DNA of 64,000 bases, taken from contig NZ_JAIXUB010000011.1 of NCBI RefSeq assembly GCF_027484205.1, forward strand, positions 1 through 64,000, read 5' to 3'. The position numbers and the translations under genes are program-made. This stretch comes from Flavobacterium sp. Its GTDB lineage: Bacteria; Bacteroidota; Bacteroidia; Flavobacteriales; Flavobacteriaceae. Each line of letters begins with the position of its first letter. Positions within the stretch are counted from its first letter, which is position 1. Below the pieces are notes generated by a model, which saw only the letters and a list, made by a program, of their open reading frames with translations, had not been told where the DNA came from and searched no databases. This document shows, in pieces, positions 52,186 through 61,806 of the stretch.

Positions 52186-53502
52186 ATGAGTACACAAACA
52201 TTACCATTTGTAGCTTACAAAGTTAAGGACATTAACCTTGCAGCTTGGGGAAGAAAAGAAATTGAATTGGCTGAAGCTGAAATGCCAGGATTAATGGCTT
52301 TGAGAGCTGAATATGGAGCAACTCAACCTTTAAAAGGTGCAAGAATTGCAGGATGTCTTCACATGACTATTCAAACTGCTGTTTTAATTGAAACTTTAAT
52401 TGCTCTTGGTGCAGAAGTTACTTGGTCATCTTGTAACATTTTCTCAACTCAAGATCAAGCTGCTGCTGCGATTGCTGCTGCTGGAATTCAAGTTTATGCT
52501 TGGAAAGGTCTTGACGAAGAGTCTTTTGACTGGTGTATTGAGCAAACTTTATTCTTTGGTGAAGATAGAAAACCATTGAATATGATTCTTGATGATGGTG
52601 GCGATTTAACTAACATGGTTTTTGACCGTTACCCAGAATTAATTCCTGGAATTAAAGGTTTATCAGAAGAAACTACAACTGGTGTTCACCGTTTGTATGA
52701 AAGAATGAAAAACGGAACTTTATTCATGCCAGCAATTAATGTAAATGATTCGGTTACTAAATCGAAATTTGATAACAAATACGGTTGTAAAGAATCGGCT
52801 GTTGATGCTGTAAGAAGAGCAACAGATATTATGTTAGCAGGAAAAAGAGTTGTTGTTTGTGGATATGGTGACGTTGGAAAAGGAACTGCGGCCTCTTTCC
52901 GTGGTGCTGGTTCTATTGTTACAGTAACTGAAATTGATCCAATTTGTGCTTTACAAGCTGCAATGGACGGATTTGAAGTTAAAAAATTAAACACTGTTAT
53001 TGCTAATGCTGATATCGTTATCACAACAACTGGAAATAAAGATATCGTTCTTGGTGAGCACTTTGAGCAAATGAAAGACAAAACTATCGTTTGTAACATT
53101 GGTCACTTCGATAACGAAATTGATATGGCTTGGTTAAACAAAAACCACGGTGCGTCTAAAGTTGAAATCAAACCACAAGTTGATAAATATACTATCAACG
53201 GAAAAGATATTCTTATCTTAGCTGAAGGTCGTTTAGTGAACTTAGGTTGTGCTACTGGTCACCCAAGTTTTGTAATGAGTAATTCATTCACAAACCAAAC
53301 GTTAGCTCAAATTGAATTATGGACTAACAGCGCAGCATACAAAAATGAAGTTTATATGTTACCTAAACATTTAGATGAAAAAGTTGCTGCTTTACACTTA
53401 GCTAAATTAGGAGTTGAATTAGAAACGTTACGTCAAGACCAAGCAGAATATATTGGTGTTGAAGTTACTGGACCATTCAAACCAGAGTATTACAGATACT
53501 AG
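52186..53502 (+). CDS. ahcY: Adenosylhomocysteinase
   Basis: 438 aa, full length. It hydrolyses S-adenosylhomocysteine to adenosine and homocysteine in the methyl cycle. Motifs: [40 protein letters not shown], the Rossmann NAD-binding [20 protein letters not shown], and the C-terminal hallmark [20 protein letters not shown], in which Lys and Tyr contact the NAD of the neighbouring subunit. It is monocistronic, followed by a word repeat and a strong terminator. Confidence 0.98.
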   Translation: MSTQTLPFVAYKVKDINLAAWGRKEIELAEAEMPGLMALRAEYGATQPLKGARIAGCLHMTIQTAVLIETLIALGAEVTWSSCNIFSTQDQAAAAIAAAGIQVYAWKGLDEESFDWCIEQTLFFGEDRKPLNMILDDGGDLTNMVFDRYPELIPGIKGLSEETTTGVHRLYERMKNGTLFMPAINVNDSVTKSKFDNKYGCKESAVDAVRRATDIMLAGKRVVVCGYGDVGKGTAASFRGAGSIVTVTEIDPICALQAAMDGFEVKKLNTVIANADIVITTTGNKDIVLGEHFEQMKDKTIVCNIGHFDNEIDMAWLNKNHGASKVEIKPQVDKYTINGKDILILAEGRLVNLGCATGHPSFVMSNSFTNQTLAQIELWTNSAAYKNEVYMLPKHLDEKVAALHLAKLGVELETLRQDQAEYIGVEVTGPFKPEYYRY

Positions 53503-53506
53503 TCAA

Positions 53507-53538
53507 AGTACGAAGTACGAAATAAAAAGTACGAAGTT
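53507..53538. repeat. AGTACGA word repeat after ahcY
   Basis: agtacga occurs three times within 32 bp, directly after the ahcY stop and before the terminator. Confidence 0.75.
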
Positions 53539-53548
53539 TTAAAATATA

Positions 53549-53582
53549 AAACCCCGATTTCAATTGAAGTCGGGGTTTTTTG
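53549..53582 (+). terminator. ahcY terminator (left copy of a duplicated hairpin)
   Basis: AAACCCCGAtTTC / GAAgTCGGGGTTT stem, 4-nt loop, seven T. A near-identical hairpin stands at 54753-54797; the two bracket a three-gene cassette. Confidence 0.95.
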
Positions 53583-53648
53583 TCTAGGATAAAATCAGAC
53601 AAAATAAAAGTTTTATTAAAATAATTTCTTTTATATTTAAGTTTTACT

Positions 53649-53656
53649 TAAATTTG
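53649..53656 (+). promoter_or_regulatory. -7 element of the XRE cassette
   Basis: TAAATTTG matches TAnnTTTG exactly, 22 bp before the ATG at 53678. A TTG at -33 is not seen. Confidence 0.5.
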
Positions 53657-53677
53657 TTTCAAATTAAATATTAACTA

Positions 53678-54196
53678 ATGTCAAAAACAAACCATTTTAA
53701 AATTAACAACAAAAGAATTCTAGAATATTTAAAATCTTTGGAATCTGTTCTTGATGAAGTAAAATCTGAAAACATCAATGACAGACTTACTTCAGATATT
53801 TTTAAAAGAAGTATAGGAAATCCTTCAAACTTTTTAAACAAAGTCAATGATGATTTTTCAATTCTTGGAAGTCAGACATATATGAATCAAGATTTCTTCA
53901 ATTTACAATCTTCTTACAATAAAAAACTTGAAGATTTGGACTTTGATGAACTTTTAGCTAAACTTTCTACTTATAGTTGTTGTCAAATTGAGTTTAGAAA
54001 GATTTTATCCTTAATCAACAAAAAAAGGTTTGCTTTATGGCTTGAAAAAATTATTCGAAAACTTAAAAAAATGCTTAAGTTATTGAATAATAATAGTAAA
54101 ATAAAAATCCAAAACAAAAGAGATATTTTTAGAAAAATTTATTGTTTCTTTTTTAAAAATTTAGACGATACTCACGCTACAATTATATTTAATTAG
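53678..54196 (+). CDS. Uncharacterised protein of the XRE cassette
   Basis: 172 aa. Lys/Asn/Leu-rich and helical, without signal peptide. The first half (ILEYLKSLESVLDEVKSENI) looks like a coiled coil. A basic stretch near 118-150 (WLEKIIRKLKKMLKLLNNNS, then KIKIQNKRD) is strongly positively charged and could bind nucleic acid or membranes. No family is recognised. It is the first of three small genes in the same orientation with short gaps. Its AT content is higher than that of ahcY upstream. Confidence 0.6.
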   Translation: MSKTNHFKINNKRILEYLKSLESVLDEVKSENINDRLTSDIFKRSIGNPSNFLNKVNDDFSILGSQTYMNQDFFNLQSSYNKKLEDLDFDELLAKLSTYSCCQIEFRKILSLINKKRFALWLEKIIRKLKKMLKLLNNNSKIKIQNKRDIFRKIYCFFFKNLDDTHATIIFN

Positions 54197-54243
54197 AATT
54201 GTTGAGGCAGAGAGCTTCAACAGAAATTAAATATAATTACAAA

Positions 54244-54426
54244 ATGGAAAAAATATTAAAAAAAATAGATGAAGCCGTTGCTTCGGATAAAACATCAGAA
54301 GAAAATAAAAAATTATTATTAGAGATAAAAGAAGAGTTATTAAATGCTAAATCAGAAAACAAATCTGAATTAGAAATTTTAAAAATTATCACTTTACTAA
54401 TAAAAATTATCACAGATTTCTTCTAG
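54244..54426 (+). CDS. Short helical protein of the XRE cassette
   Basis: 60 aa from ATG 54244. The first 45 residues are highly charged and helical (MEKILKKIDEAVASDKTSEE and LLLEIKEELLNAKSENKSE). The last 15 are hydrophobic (LKIITLLIKIITDFF), giving an amphipathic tail that could insert in a membrane or drive oligomerisation. A longer upstream frame (54199) is rejected. It starts 47 nt after the previous gene and ends 15 nt before the regulator gene. Confidence 0.6.
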   Translation: MEKILKKIDEAVASDKTSEENKKLLLEIKEELLNAKSENKSELEILKIITLLIKIITDFF

Positions 54427-54441
54427 TAAAAATTAAAACAA

Positions 54442-54753
54442 ATGAAAATAGGAGAAGTAATTAATTCAATAATTAAGAAAAAAGGAATTACTCAAACAGA
54501 ACTTGCTAAAAAAATTGGTAAAAGTACAACAGCTTTATCACAAATAATTAATGGTGTTTACGACCCAAATCCTGAAACATTGGATAAAATTTGTGAAGCA
54601 TTAGAAGTTCCTAAAGCAATTGTTTATTTCTTAACAATATCTGAAAAAGATGTTCCCGAAGATAAAGTTGAGTTATATAAAATGCTTGCTCCTTCAATAA
54701 AAGATTTTTTAGTAAAAGTTTTTGGAACTGAACAACAAGAACTAATAAACTAA
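54442..54753 (+). CDS. XRE-family helix-turn-helix regulator
   Basis: 103 aa. The Cro/C1-type helix-turn-helix fills residues 3-60: INSIIKKKGITQTELAKKIG, KSTTALSQIINGVYDPNPET and LDKICEALEVP. The C-terminal 40 residues (KDVPEDKVELYKMLAPSIKD) are a short helical extension. It presumably autoregulates the cassette from the promoter at 53649. The arrangement of small genes with an XRE gene last recalls toxin-antitoxin or small defence units, but nothing diagnostic is present. Confidence 0.88.
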   Translation: MKIGEVINSIIKKKGITQTELAKKIGKSTTALSQIINGVYDPNPETLDKICEALEVPKAIVYFLTISEKDVPEDKVELYKMLAPSIKDFLVKVFGTEQQELIN

Positions 54754-54797
54754 AACAAAACCCCGATTTCAAATTGAAGTCGGGGTTTTTGTTTTTG
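54753..54797. terminator. Terminator after the XRE cassette (right copy of the duplicated hairpin)
   Basis: ACCCCGATTTC / GAAGTCGGGGT stem with one extra loop base compared with the ahcY copy, flanked by AAAACAAA and TTTTTGTTTTT. It works in both directions and also serves the convergent lipoprotein gene. Confidence 0.93.
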
Positions 54798-54804
54798 TAG
54801 AAAC

Positions 54805-55242
54805 TTACTTTATTTTTAATATCGTTCTATTAGGATATAAAATTTCACTTGAATCACTTTTACTACTTGAAAAATAGATTTTCTTTTTTGAATTATTATA
54901 AAATAATGTTTCAAATCGTGATACCAATGGATTTGGACCAATAAATGAAGTTGTTCCAGATTTTATAACAATAGAATAAGAAAGACTATCGATTGTATTA
55001 ATTTTTCTTTTGTAGATAAAATTATTGGATTCTGTTCTTCTTAAATTAAAAATTCTAACATCGTTTTTTGAGATTTTATTTTCACTGTAACGTAATGAAT
55101 CAAAGTTGATTTTTACTTTAGATTTTACAAATACTTCAACATCATTATTTGTATTGTTTTCAACAAACAAAATATAAGGTGTATCACAAGAAATACAACA
55201 AATAAATATCAAAATCGAAAAAATGTTAAAAAAAAGTCTCAT
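54805..55242 (-). CDS. Small lipoprotein, unknown
   Basis: 145 aa. Lipoprotein signal with lipobox CCISC followed by DTPYILFVENNTNNDVEVFV. The mature part is β-rich and Ser/Asn/Lys-rich (VRIFNLRRTESNNFIYKRKI, then YSIVIKSGTTSFIGPN). No family is recognised. The opening strand (LFVENNTNNDVEVFV) is reminiscent of the small secreted protein at 11104 (KIKNDTDNEVKVINA), suggesting a similar β-sandwich. It is encoded 29 nt downstream of the S9 peptidase stop on the same strand. Confidence 0.7.
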   Translation of the reverse strand: MRLFFNIFSILIFICCISCDTPYILFVENNTNNDVEVFVKSKVKINFDSLRYSENKISKNDVRIFNLRRTESNNFIYKRKINTIDSLSYSIVIKSGTTSFIGPNPLVSRFETLFYNNSKKKIYFSSSKSDSSEILYPNRTILKIK

Positions 55243-55271
55243 TAATTTATAAATAAGCTAGGAAGTTCATT

Positions 55272-57185
55272 TTATAACGTCTCTTTCAACCATTTATAAA
55301 ACTCACTTTGCCACACTTGAGCATTTTGAGGTTTTAGTACCCAATGGTTTTCGTCTGGAAATAATAAAAATCTACTTTTAATTCCGCGTAATTGAGCTGC
55401 TTGGAATGCTTCTTGTCCTTGTCCTATTGGAACACGGTAGTCTTTTCCTCCTTGGATGATTAAAATTGGTGTGTTCCATTTGTCAACCATATTGATTGGG
55501 TTGAATTTAGAATACGTTTTTTGTGCTACAGCGTTGTCTTTTTCCCAATATGCGCCACCATGATCCCAATTGTTGAAGAATACTTCTTCGGTTGTGCCGT
55601 ACATACTTTCTAAATTGAAAACACCACAATGTGAAATAAATGTTTTAAATCGGTTGTTGTGAATTCCTGCTAAGTAAAAAACTGAATAACCACCATAACT
55701 TGCTCCAACGGCACCAAGTCTTGCTTTATCAACATAACTTTCTTTAGCCACATCATCAATTGCAGAAAGGTAATCGTCCATAACTTGTCCACCCCAATCT
55801 TTAGATATTTGTTCGTTCCATTCTTGTCCGTGACCGTACATTCCACGACGGTTTGGAGCAACAACAACATAACCTTGTGAAGCCATCAAAGAAAAATTCC
55901 AACGGAAAGAATAACTTTGTGTCAATGGCGATTGTGGTCCACCTTGGCAATACAAAAGTGTTGGGTATTTTTTAGTTTTATCAAAATTTGGAGGCAAAAT
56001 TACCCAAACCAACATTTTCTTTCCGTCAGTTGTGGTAACGTATCTTCTTTCGTATTTTGGTAAAGCTAGTTTGCTGTAAGTTTCATCATTGATTTTAGTC
56101 AATTGTAACCATGTTTTTTTCTTAAAATTATAGGAATAAACCTCAGCAGCATGATTCATATCGGTTCTTGTAACGATAATATTGTCTTTTGTAAAACCAA
56201 CAATATCTGACACATCAAAATCGCCATTTGTAATTTGTCTTACTGTGATAGCAATTCTAGTCAATCCAGGGAAATTTACTTCAAATAATTGTTTAGTTCC
56301 ATCAACAGCAGCTGTAAAATATACTTTTTTACCATCTTCGCTCCACATAAATCCGTCAACACTTCCATCCCAATTAGCAGTAAGATTCATGTCCATTCCT
56401 TTAAAACGAACTATAATGTCATTTTTATCAGCTTCATATCCGTCGCGTTTCATTTGCAACCAAGTTAGATTTCCTGTTGGAGAAAACTGCGGATTAGTAT
56501 CATAACCTAAATTACTTTCTGTTAGATTTTTAGTTTCTTTAGTTTCTAAATTATACTCATATAAATCGGTGTTGGTAGAAACAGCATATTCTGTTCCAAA
56601 TTTTTTCTTGCAAACATAAATAATGCTCTCACATTTTGGAGACCAAATGTAGTCTTCGTCTCCACCAAAAGGTTTTTGTGGTGAATCATAAGGTTCATTT
56701 GGCATGATGTCAACTGGTGGAGCAAGTCTCACATTATCGGCAGGAATTCCACCATAGAAAACGTGATTTACTGTTCCGTCGTTCCATGTATCCCAATGAC
56801 GATAATCCAATACGTTATAAACTTGAGCATTAGATTTATCAAGGTTTGGATAAATATCTTTACCTAAAACTTTGTTTACTTTCACTTCTTGAGAAGACAA
56901 AATGTATTTCCCATCAGGAGAAATGTTTTTGTCTGCAACTAAATCTTTGGTATCTTTTACTTCGGTTGCATTGCCGCCATTTATTGGAATGGTATAAAAT
57001 TTAGAATTCGATTTATTTTCTTCCACTGAAGGTGTTGCCACTTTATAAACAATTGATTTTTTATCTTTAGAGATTCCTAAAACTGTAACTCTTCCCAATT
57101 TCCAAAGTAATTCTGGAGATAAAACTTGTTGCGCTGATGCTGCTATACTCATTGTACTAACGATTATAAAAAATATTTTCTTCAT
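55272..57185 (-). CDS. S9-family prolyl oligopeptidase
   Basis: 637 aa. Signal peptide (MKKIFFIIVSTMSIAASAQQ); I start here rather than at the longer frame's ATG. Residues 25-390 are a β-propeller with repeated WSPKCESIIYV and FSPTGNLTWL strands. The α/β hydrolase domain (about 400-637) has the triad Ser in LGAVGASYGGYSVFY (about 493), Asp in IQGGKDYRVPIGQGQ and His in FPDENHWVLKPQN. It is a periplasmic dipeptidyl or oligopeptidase releasing short peptides, as common in peptide-using Bacteroidetes. Confidence 0.93.
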   Translation of the reverse strand: MKKIFFIIVSTMSIAASAQQVLSPELLWKLGRVTVLGISKDKKSIVYKVATPSVEENKSNSKFYTIPINGGNATEVKDTKDLVADKNISPDGKYILSSQEVKVNKVLGKDIYPNLDKSNAQVYNVLDYRHWDTWNDGTVNHVFYGGIPADNVRLAPPVDIMPNEPYDSPQKPFGGDEDYIWSPKCESIIYVCKKKFGTEYAVSTNTDLYEYNLETKETKNLTESNLGYDTNPQFSPTGNLTWLQMKRDGYEADKNDIIVRFKGMDMNLTANWDGSVDGFMWSEDGKKVYFTAAVDGTKQLFEVNFPGLTRIAITVRQITNGDFDVSDIVGFTKDNIIVTRTDMNHAAEVYSYNFKKKTWLQLTKINDETYSKLALPKYERRYVTTTDGKKMLVWVILPPNFDKTKKYPTLLYCQGGPQSPLTQSYSFRWNFSLMASQGYVVVAPNRRGMYGHGQEWNEQISKDWGGQVMDDYLSAIDDVAKESYVDKARLGAVGASYGGYSVFYLAGIHNNRFKTFISHCGVFNLESMYGTTEEVFFNNWDHGGAYWEKDNAVAQKTYSKFNPINMVDKWNTPILIIQGGKDYRVPIGQGQEAFQAAQLRGIKSRFLLFPDENHWVLKPQNAQVWQSEFYKWLKETL

Positions 57186-57222
57186 TTTGATGAATGATTT
57201 TAATGATTCGTTAAAAGTAATA

Positions 57223-57256
57223 AAAAAAGCCGTCACGATAAACGCAACGGCTTTTA
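57223..57256 (-). terminator. Terminator after the T9SS metalloprotease gene
   Basis: On the minus strand AAGCCGTtGC / GTgACGGCTT around a 7-nt loop, then seven T. Confidence 0.82.
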
Positions 57257-57274
57257 AAATTAACTTACTAAAAA

Positions 57275-60200
57275 TTATTGTTTAATAAAACGTTTTGACG
57301 TTGAACCATTTTCATTTGAAACTTCGATTAAATAAGCTCCAACTGATAAATTAGCAACATTAATACTTTCATTTTCAATTTTTCCTCTTCCTAATTCTTG
57401 TCCCATCATGTTGAAAATTCTATAATTAGAATCTGCCTCAAGATTAGAAATGTTTAAAACATCTCCTTTTACTGGATTTGGATATAAGCTAAAAGAAATT
57501 TGGTTATTAGAAACATCTTCTCTAGCTGTTGAAGTAATATTTACCGTATAATCTTCTACTTGACCATAAGTAAATGAACCGCAAGAAGATGTTGGAGTTG
57601 CGTTATAGGTCATCTTAACTCTCATTCTAGTTGAACCAAGTGTTGCAGTAGCAGGAACAGTAAATGATCCTGAAACTGGAGTTACAGTGGTTGCAGCTCT
57701 TGTGTAAACTGTTTCACCAGCATCGGTAAACACACCATTTTGATTATAATCAATGTAAACTGCATAACCTTCAGCATAAACTGTTGCTGTCCAAGTTGGA
57801 GTAATTGTAATAGTGTTTGCAGTTCCTCTGACTAAATTTGTAGATAAAGCCGTAAAGTTTTCATATCCAGCTGTTCCAGTTGAAGGATTATTTATTGTTC
57901 CTAACTGAACTCTACCAATTCTTTCGTCAGCTGTATTTGTTGCAGATGAAGTACAATAAGTAACTGTAGCAACCGCAGTTGTAGTTACAGAAACAGTATT
58001 ACTATTTGCAGAAATATTTCCTGCAGCATCTTTTGCTCTTACATTAAAAGTATATGTTGTAGAAGCTGTTAAACCTGTAACTGCAAATGTAGTAGCTGTT
58101 GTAGTAGAACCTATTACAACTCCATTTCTCAATACGTCATAACCAGTTACAGCAACGTTATCTGTAGCGCCAGTCCATGATAAATTTGTAGTAGTTTGCG
58201 TTGTTCCAGAAGCTGATAATGTTGGTGCTGTTGGAGCTGTTGTATCAGCAACTGGAGCTAAAGTAGTCACAGAAACTGAATTGCTAGCAACTGAGACATT
58301 TCCTGCTGCATCTTTTGCTCTAACTGTAAATGAGTAAGTAGTTGAAGCTGTTAAACCAGTAACTGCAAAAGTTGTAGAAGCAGTTGAACCTAATAAAGTT
58401 GTTCCTCTATAAACATCATAACCAGTTACAGCAACATTATCAGTAGCACCAGACCAAGATAAGTTTGTGCTTGTTTGAGTTGTTCCAGAAGCAGTCAATG
58501 TTGGAGCTGTTGGAGCAACTGTGTCTACTACACCTGAAGTTATCGTAAAGTTAGTATTTGAAACATCAAAGAAAATATGATTTGTTCCTTTCACCATAAT
58601 TCTATTAGTTGTTCCAGGTGTATTTGGAATAGTTACCGCTTGTGTTCCATCATTTGGAGTTGCAGCTAATAATGTTGACCAAGTTGATCCTCCATTTGTC
58701 GAAATTAAAATATCAACATTAGCGCAATTTACTCCGTTTGCAGTTGTTCCTGCTACAGCCCAAGTAACTGTTTGAGAGCTTCCTCCTACATATGAAACTG
58801 CTGTATTTGGTGAACTTACAGAAAATGGTCCTGCTGTACCATTAACTGTAACAATCATGTCATCAGAATTATTTGCAGAACCACCAGCTCTATTATCACG
58901 AACTGTTAATCTAAAATTCATTGTTCGTGCAACTGATGGTAAAGCTTCAACTGTAATTTCAGTTCCTGCCGTTGTTGTTGCACCCGCTAAAACTCTTGTT
59001 AAGTTAGGAAAATATCTCACTGGTGAAGTTGAAGAATTGTAAGATCTAAAAGTTGGACCTGTAGTTCTAGTTGCGCTTGCTGCAGAGCTTGCTCCAGTTG
59101 CAGTAGAAGCAGCATTATCAAATTGTTCCCAGTTGTAAGTTAGCACATCTCCATTAGCATCTGTTCCTGAACCTGTAAGCATAAATGGAGTACTTTTTGG
59201 AATTGTATAATCCAAACCAGCTAAAGCAGTAGGAACTGAATTTCCAGTAGCAGTATTCGTTTGACATGTTTTAGCTTTTACATTATTAGTTACTTGTTGA
59301 ATGCTAATTGCATGAAAATAAGCATCAGAGTTTGGCTGAACATCTTGACTCGTGATACCTGCATAACCCATAATTGTTGATCCAGAACCTGGTTCCATAT
59401 TAGCACCTGTTCCTTCATTATTCATTGAAAAAGTATGATTTGCTCCAAATTGATGACCAAATTCATGTGCTACATAGTCAATATCAAAGGTATCACCAGA
59501 TGGAATTCCATTGTTTGGAGAAGTGTAAGCACTTCCTTTTGAACCATTAACACAAACACAACCAATACAACCAGCATTTCCTCCACCGCCAGAAGCACCA
59601 AATAAGTGACCAACATCATAATTAGCCTCACCAATAACAGAAGTTAAAGTCGATTGTAACTGAGAATTCCAGTTAGATAAACTTGCTGCTGGAGAATATG
59701 GATCTGTAGCGGCATCAGTATAAATTACATTATCATTAGTCGCTACTAAAACCATTCTGATTGCAAAATCTTTCTCAAAAACTCCATTAACACGAGTCAT
59801 TGAATTATTCATTGCGGCAAGAGCAAGAGCTTTAGTTCCACCAAAATAAGCCGTATACTCACCAGTTACTGACAAAGCTAAACGGAATGTTCTCAAAGTA
59901 GAATCATCTGCATTAGGACGTAAAGCAGATGGATCAATTTCATTTTTAACCTCATCAATTACACTACATTCAAATGGAGTGAAGGCCGCTTTCTTTTCTG
60001 ATTTTTTATAAACAGTGTAAGTAGTTAAATCTTGAGAAATTGGTTCAATAAACTCTGTTGATTTATCTGCACTTAAAACCATAGATTTGAATCCTAATGG
60101 CGATGTACTAAAATAAGCAGTTGAAGTTGGATTATCAATTCCAATCCCGATGTACGATTTAATTTCTGGAAATCTAGCTGCTAAAGCTGGATCCATATTT

Positions 60201-60484
60201 GAATTTTCATACACACTAAAACGTTCCATTTGTCCATCACTATTTGGTAATGATAAAACAACAGACGATGACCTTACGTTTGCACTTCTTCGAGGCGCAT
60301 CTGAAAGATTTTCCAATAATGCCTGAGCATTTAAATCAAAAAGATTCTTTTGTGGTAGTTGCATTCTGCTTTCTAGAGCAACATAATCACTTTTTGAAGA
60401 AGCTTTCCAATACGGAACTTTTTGTTGGGCAAAAGCGAAACTCGTCATCGCAAATAATGCCACTGGAAGTAACTTTAACTTCAT
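57275..60484 (-). CDS. T9SS-exported reprolysin-type zinc metalloprotease
   Basis: 1069 aa from the internal ATG, which gives signal peptide MKLKLLPVALFAMTSFAFAQ. A prodomain of about 190 residues precedes the catalytic domain (about 195-410): zinc motif VAHEFGHQFGANHTF (HExxHxxGxxH, about 340) and Met-turn STIMGYAG. Further on are a β-domain (about 430-560), a second β-sandwich, two fibronectin III repeats (about 655-845, DTxAPTAPTLxASGTTQT twice), a GEVED domain (YIDYNQNGVFTD, YGQVEDYTVNI) and a T9SS sorting domain (LYPNPVKGD to RFIKQ). A secreted protease of nutrient or surface function. Confidence 0.94.
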   Translation of the reverse strand: MKLKLLPVALFAMTSFAFAQQKVPYWKASSKSDYVALESRMQLPQKNLFDLNAQALLENLSDAPRRSANVRSSSVVLSLPNSDGQMERFSVYENSNMDPALAARFPEIKSYIGIGIDNPTSTAYFSTSPLGFKSMVLSADKSTEFIEPISQDLTTYTVYKKSEKKAAFTPFECSVIDEVKNEIDPSALRPNADDSTLRTFRLALSVTGEYTAYFGGTKALALAAMNNSMTRVNGVFEKDFAIRMVLVATNDNVIYTDAATDPYSPAASLSNWNSQLQSTLTSVIGEANYDVGHLFGASGGGGNAGCIGCVCVNGSKGSAYTSPNNGIPSGDTFDIDYVAHEFGHQFGANHTFSMNNEGTGANMEPGSGSTIMGYAGITSQDVQPNSDAYFHAISIQQVTNNVKAKTCQTNTATGNSVPTALAGLDYTIPKSTPFMLTGSGTDANGDVLTYNWEQFDNAASTATGASSAASATRTTGPTFRSYNSSTSPVRYFPNLTRVLAGATTTAGTEITVEALPSVARTMNFRLTVRDNRAGGSANNSDDMIVTVNGTAGPFSVSSPNTAVSYVGGSSQTVTWAVAGTTANGVNCANVDILISTNGGSTWSTLLAATPNDGTQAVTIPNTPGTTNRIMVKGTNHIFFDVSNTNFTITSGVVDTVAPTAPTLTASGTTQTSTNLSWSGATDNVAVTGYDVYRGTTLLGSTASTTFAVTGLTASTTYSFTVRAKDAAGNVSVASNSVSVTTLAPVADTTAPTAPTLSASGTTQTTTNLSWTGATDNVAVTGYDVLRNGVVIGSTTTATTFAVTGLTASTTYTFNVRAKDAAGNISANSNTVSVTTTAVATVTYCTSSATNTADERIGRVQLGTINNPSTGTAGYENFTALSTNLVRGTANTITITPTWTATVYAEGYAVYIDYNQNGVFTDAGETVYTRAATTVTPVSGSFTVPATATLGSTRMRVKMTYNATPTSSCGSFTYGQVEDYTVNITSTAREDVSNNQISFSLYPNPVKGDVLNISNLEADSNYRIFNMMGQELGRGKIENESINVANLSVGAYLIEVSNENGSTSKRFIKQ

Positions 60485-60693
60485 AATATTTAGTTTTTTA
60501 GTTAAAAAATAGGATATCAAAATTATCAAGAATTTTGTCTAATTTTCATGTTTTTATAAAAGTTATTAACAAATCGATGAAATGCACGTTGTAAATTTAT
60601 AAAATTCACAACTATTCTTACAATTTATAAAATTTTCCAAATTCAAATAAAATTTCTTAAAAAATAATTATTTTTAACAAAAAATATATTTTG

Positions 60694-61806
60694 ATGCACT
60701 TAAGCTATTGGGAAATAAAAAATTGGTTTTCAAATGTTGATTTTACAATTGTAGGTAGTGGAATTGTAGGTTTACATTGCGCATTAAATCTACGGGAACG
60801 ATTTCCTAAAAGTAAAATTTTGATTCTTGAAAAAGGAATACTTCCTCAAGGCGCGAGTACAAAAAATGCAGGATTTGCTTGTTTTGGAAGTTTATCAGAA
60901 ATTATTGACGACTTAAAATCGCATTCAGAAGAAGAAGTCATTCAATTGATTCAAAAACGATGGAATGGATTGCAACTTTTAAGAAAACGACTTGGTGATG
61001 AAACCATAGATTTTAAACCACATGGAGGTTATGAACTCTTTTTAAAAGAAGACGAAAACACCTATAATGAATGTTTACAAAAATTACCGTTTATAAATGA
61101 TTTCCTAAAACCACTTTTTAAATCAGATGTTTTTTCTAAAGAATTTGATCGATTCAATTTTCAAAATATACATGAATATTCTATTTTCAATCCTTATGAA
61201 GGTCAGATTGATACCGGAAACATGATGCAAGCCCTTTTGAAAGAAGCTATTTCAAAAGATATTTTAATTTTAAATCAAGTAGAAGTTACTTCGCACATTG
61301 AAAAAAATAACTCTGTGGAAATTATTGTAAACAATTATTCATTTGAAACAAAAAAATTACTTTTCGCCACGAATGGATTTGCATCTCAACTGACAAATAA
61401 TGCGGTAAAACCTGCAAGAGCTCAAGTTTTAATTACAGAACCGATTCCTAATTTAGACATCAGAGGCACATTTCATTTAGATAAAGGATATTATTATTTT
61501 AGAAATTTTGAAGACAGAATTCTGCTTGGTGGTGGAAGGAATTTAGATTTTGACGGAGAAACTACTACCGATTTATCACAAACAGAAAAAATTCAAAATA
61601 GATTGGAAGATTTATTAAAAAATGTAATTTTACCAAATCAAGAATTTCAAATCGCACATCGCTGGAGTGGAATTATGGGAATTGGTTCACACAAAAATCC
61701 TATTGTATCACAACTATCTGAAAATGTATATTGTGGTGTAAGATTAGGTGGAATGGGTGTAGCAATAGGAAGTTTAATAGGACAGGAATTAGCAGAATTA
61801 GTATAA
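60694..61806 (+). CDS. FAD-dependent oxidoreductase (DAO family)
   Basis: 370 aa. The N-terminal FAD-binding Rossmann motif is FTIVGSGIVGLHCALNLRER with the following Glu in ILILEKG, and the family motif GASTKNAGFACFGS. The mid region and C-terminus (HRWSGIMGIGSHKNPIVSQL, then YCGVRLGGMGVAIGSL) fit glycine/D-amino-acid oxidase-like enzymes. I use ATG 60694 rather than the adjacent TTG. The substrate is an amine or amino acid of unknown identity. The mtgA stop-start junction follows without a gap. Confidence 0.88.
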   Translation: MHLSYWEIKNWFSNVDFTIVGSGIVGLHCALNLRERFPKSKILILEKGILPQGASTKNAGFACFGSLSEIIDDLKSHSEEEVIQLIQKRWNGLQLLRKRLGDETIDFKPHGGYELFLKEDENTYNECLQKLPFINDFLKPLFKSDVFSKEFDRFNFQNIHEYSIFNPYEGQIDTGNMMQALLKEAISKDILILNQVEVTSHIEKNNSVEIIVNNYSFETKKLLFATNGFASQLTNNAVKPARAQVLITEPIPNLDIRGTFHLDKGYYYFRNFEDRILLGGGRNLDFDGETTTDLSQTEKIQNRLEDLLKNVILPNQEFQIAHRWSGIMGIGSHKNPIVSQLSENVYCGVRLGGMGVAIGSLIGQELAELV

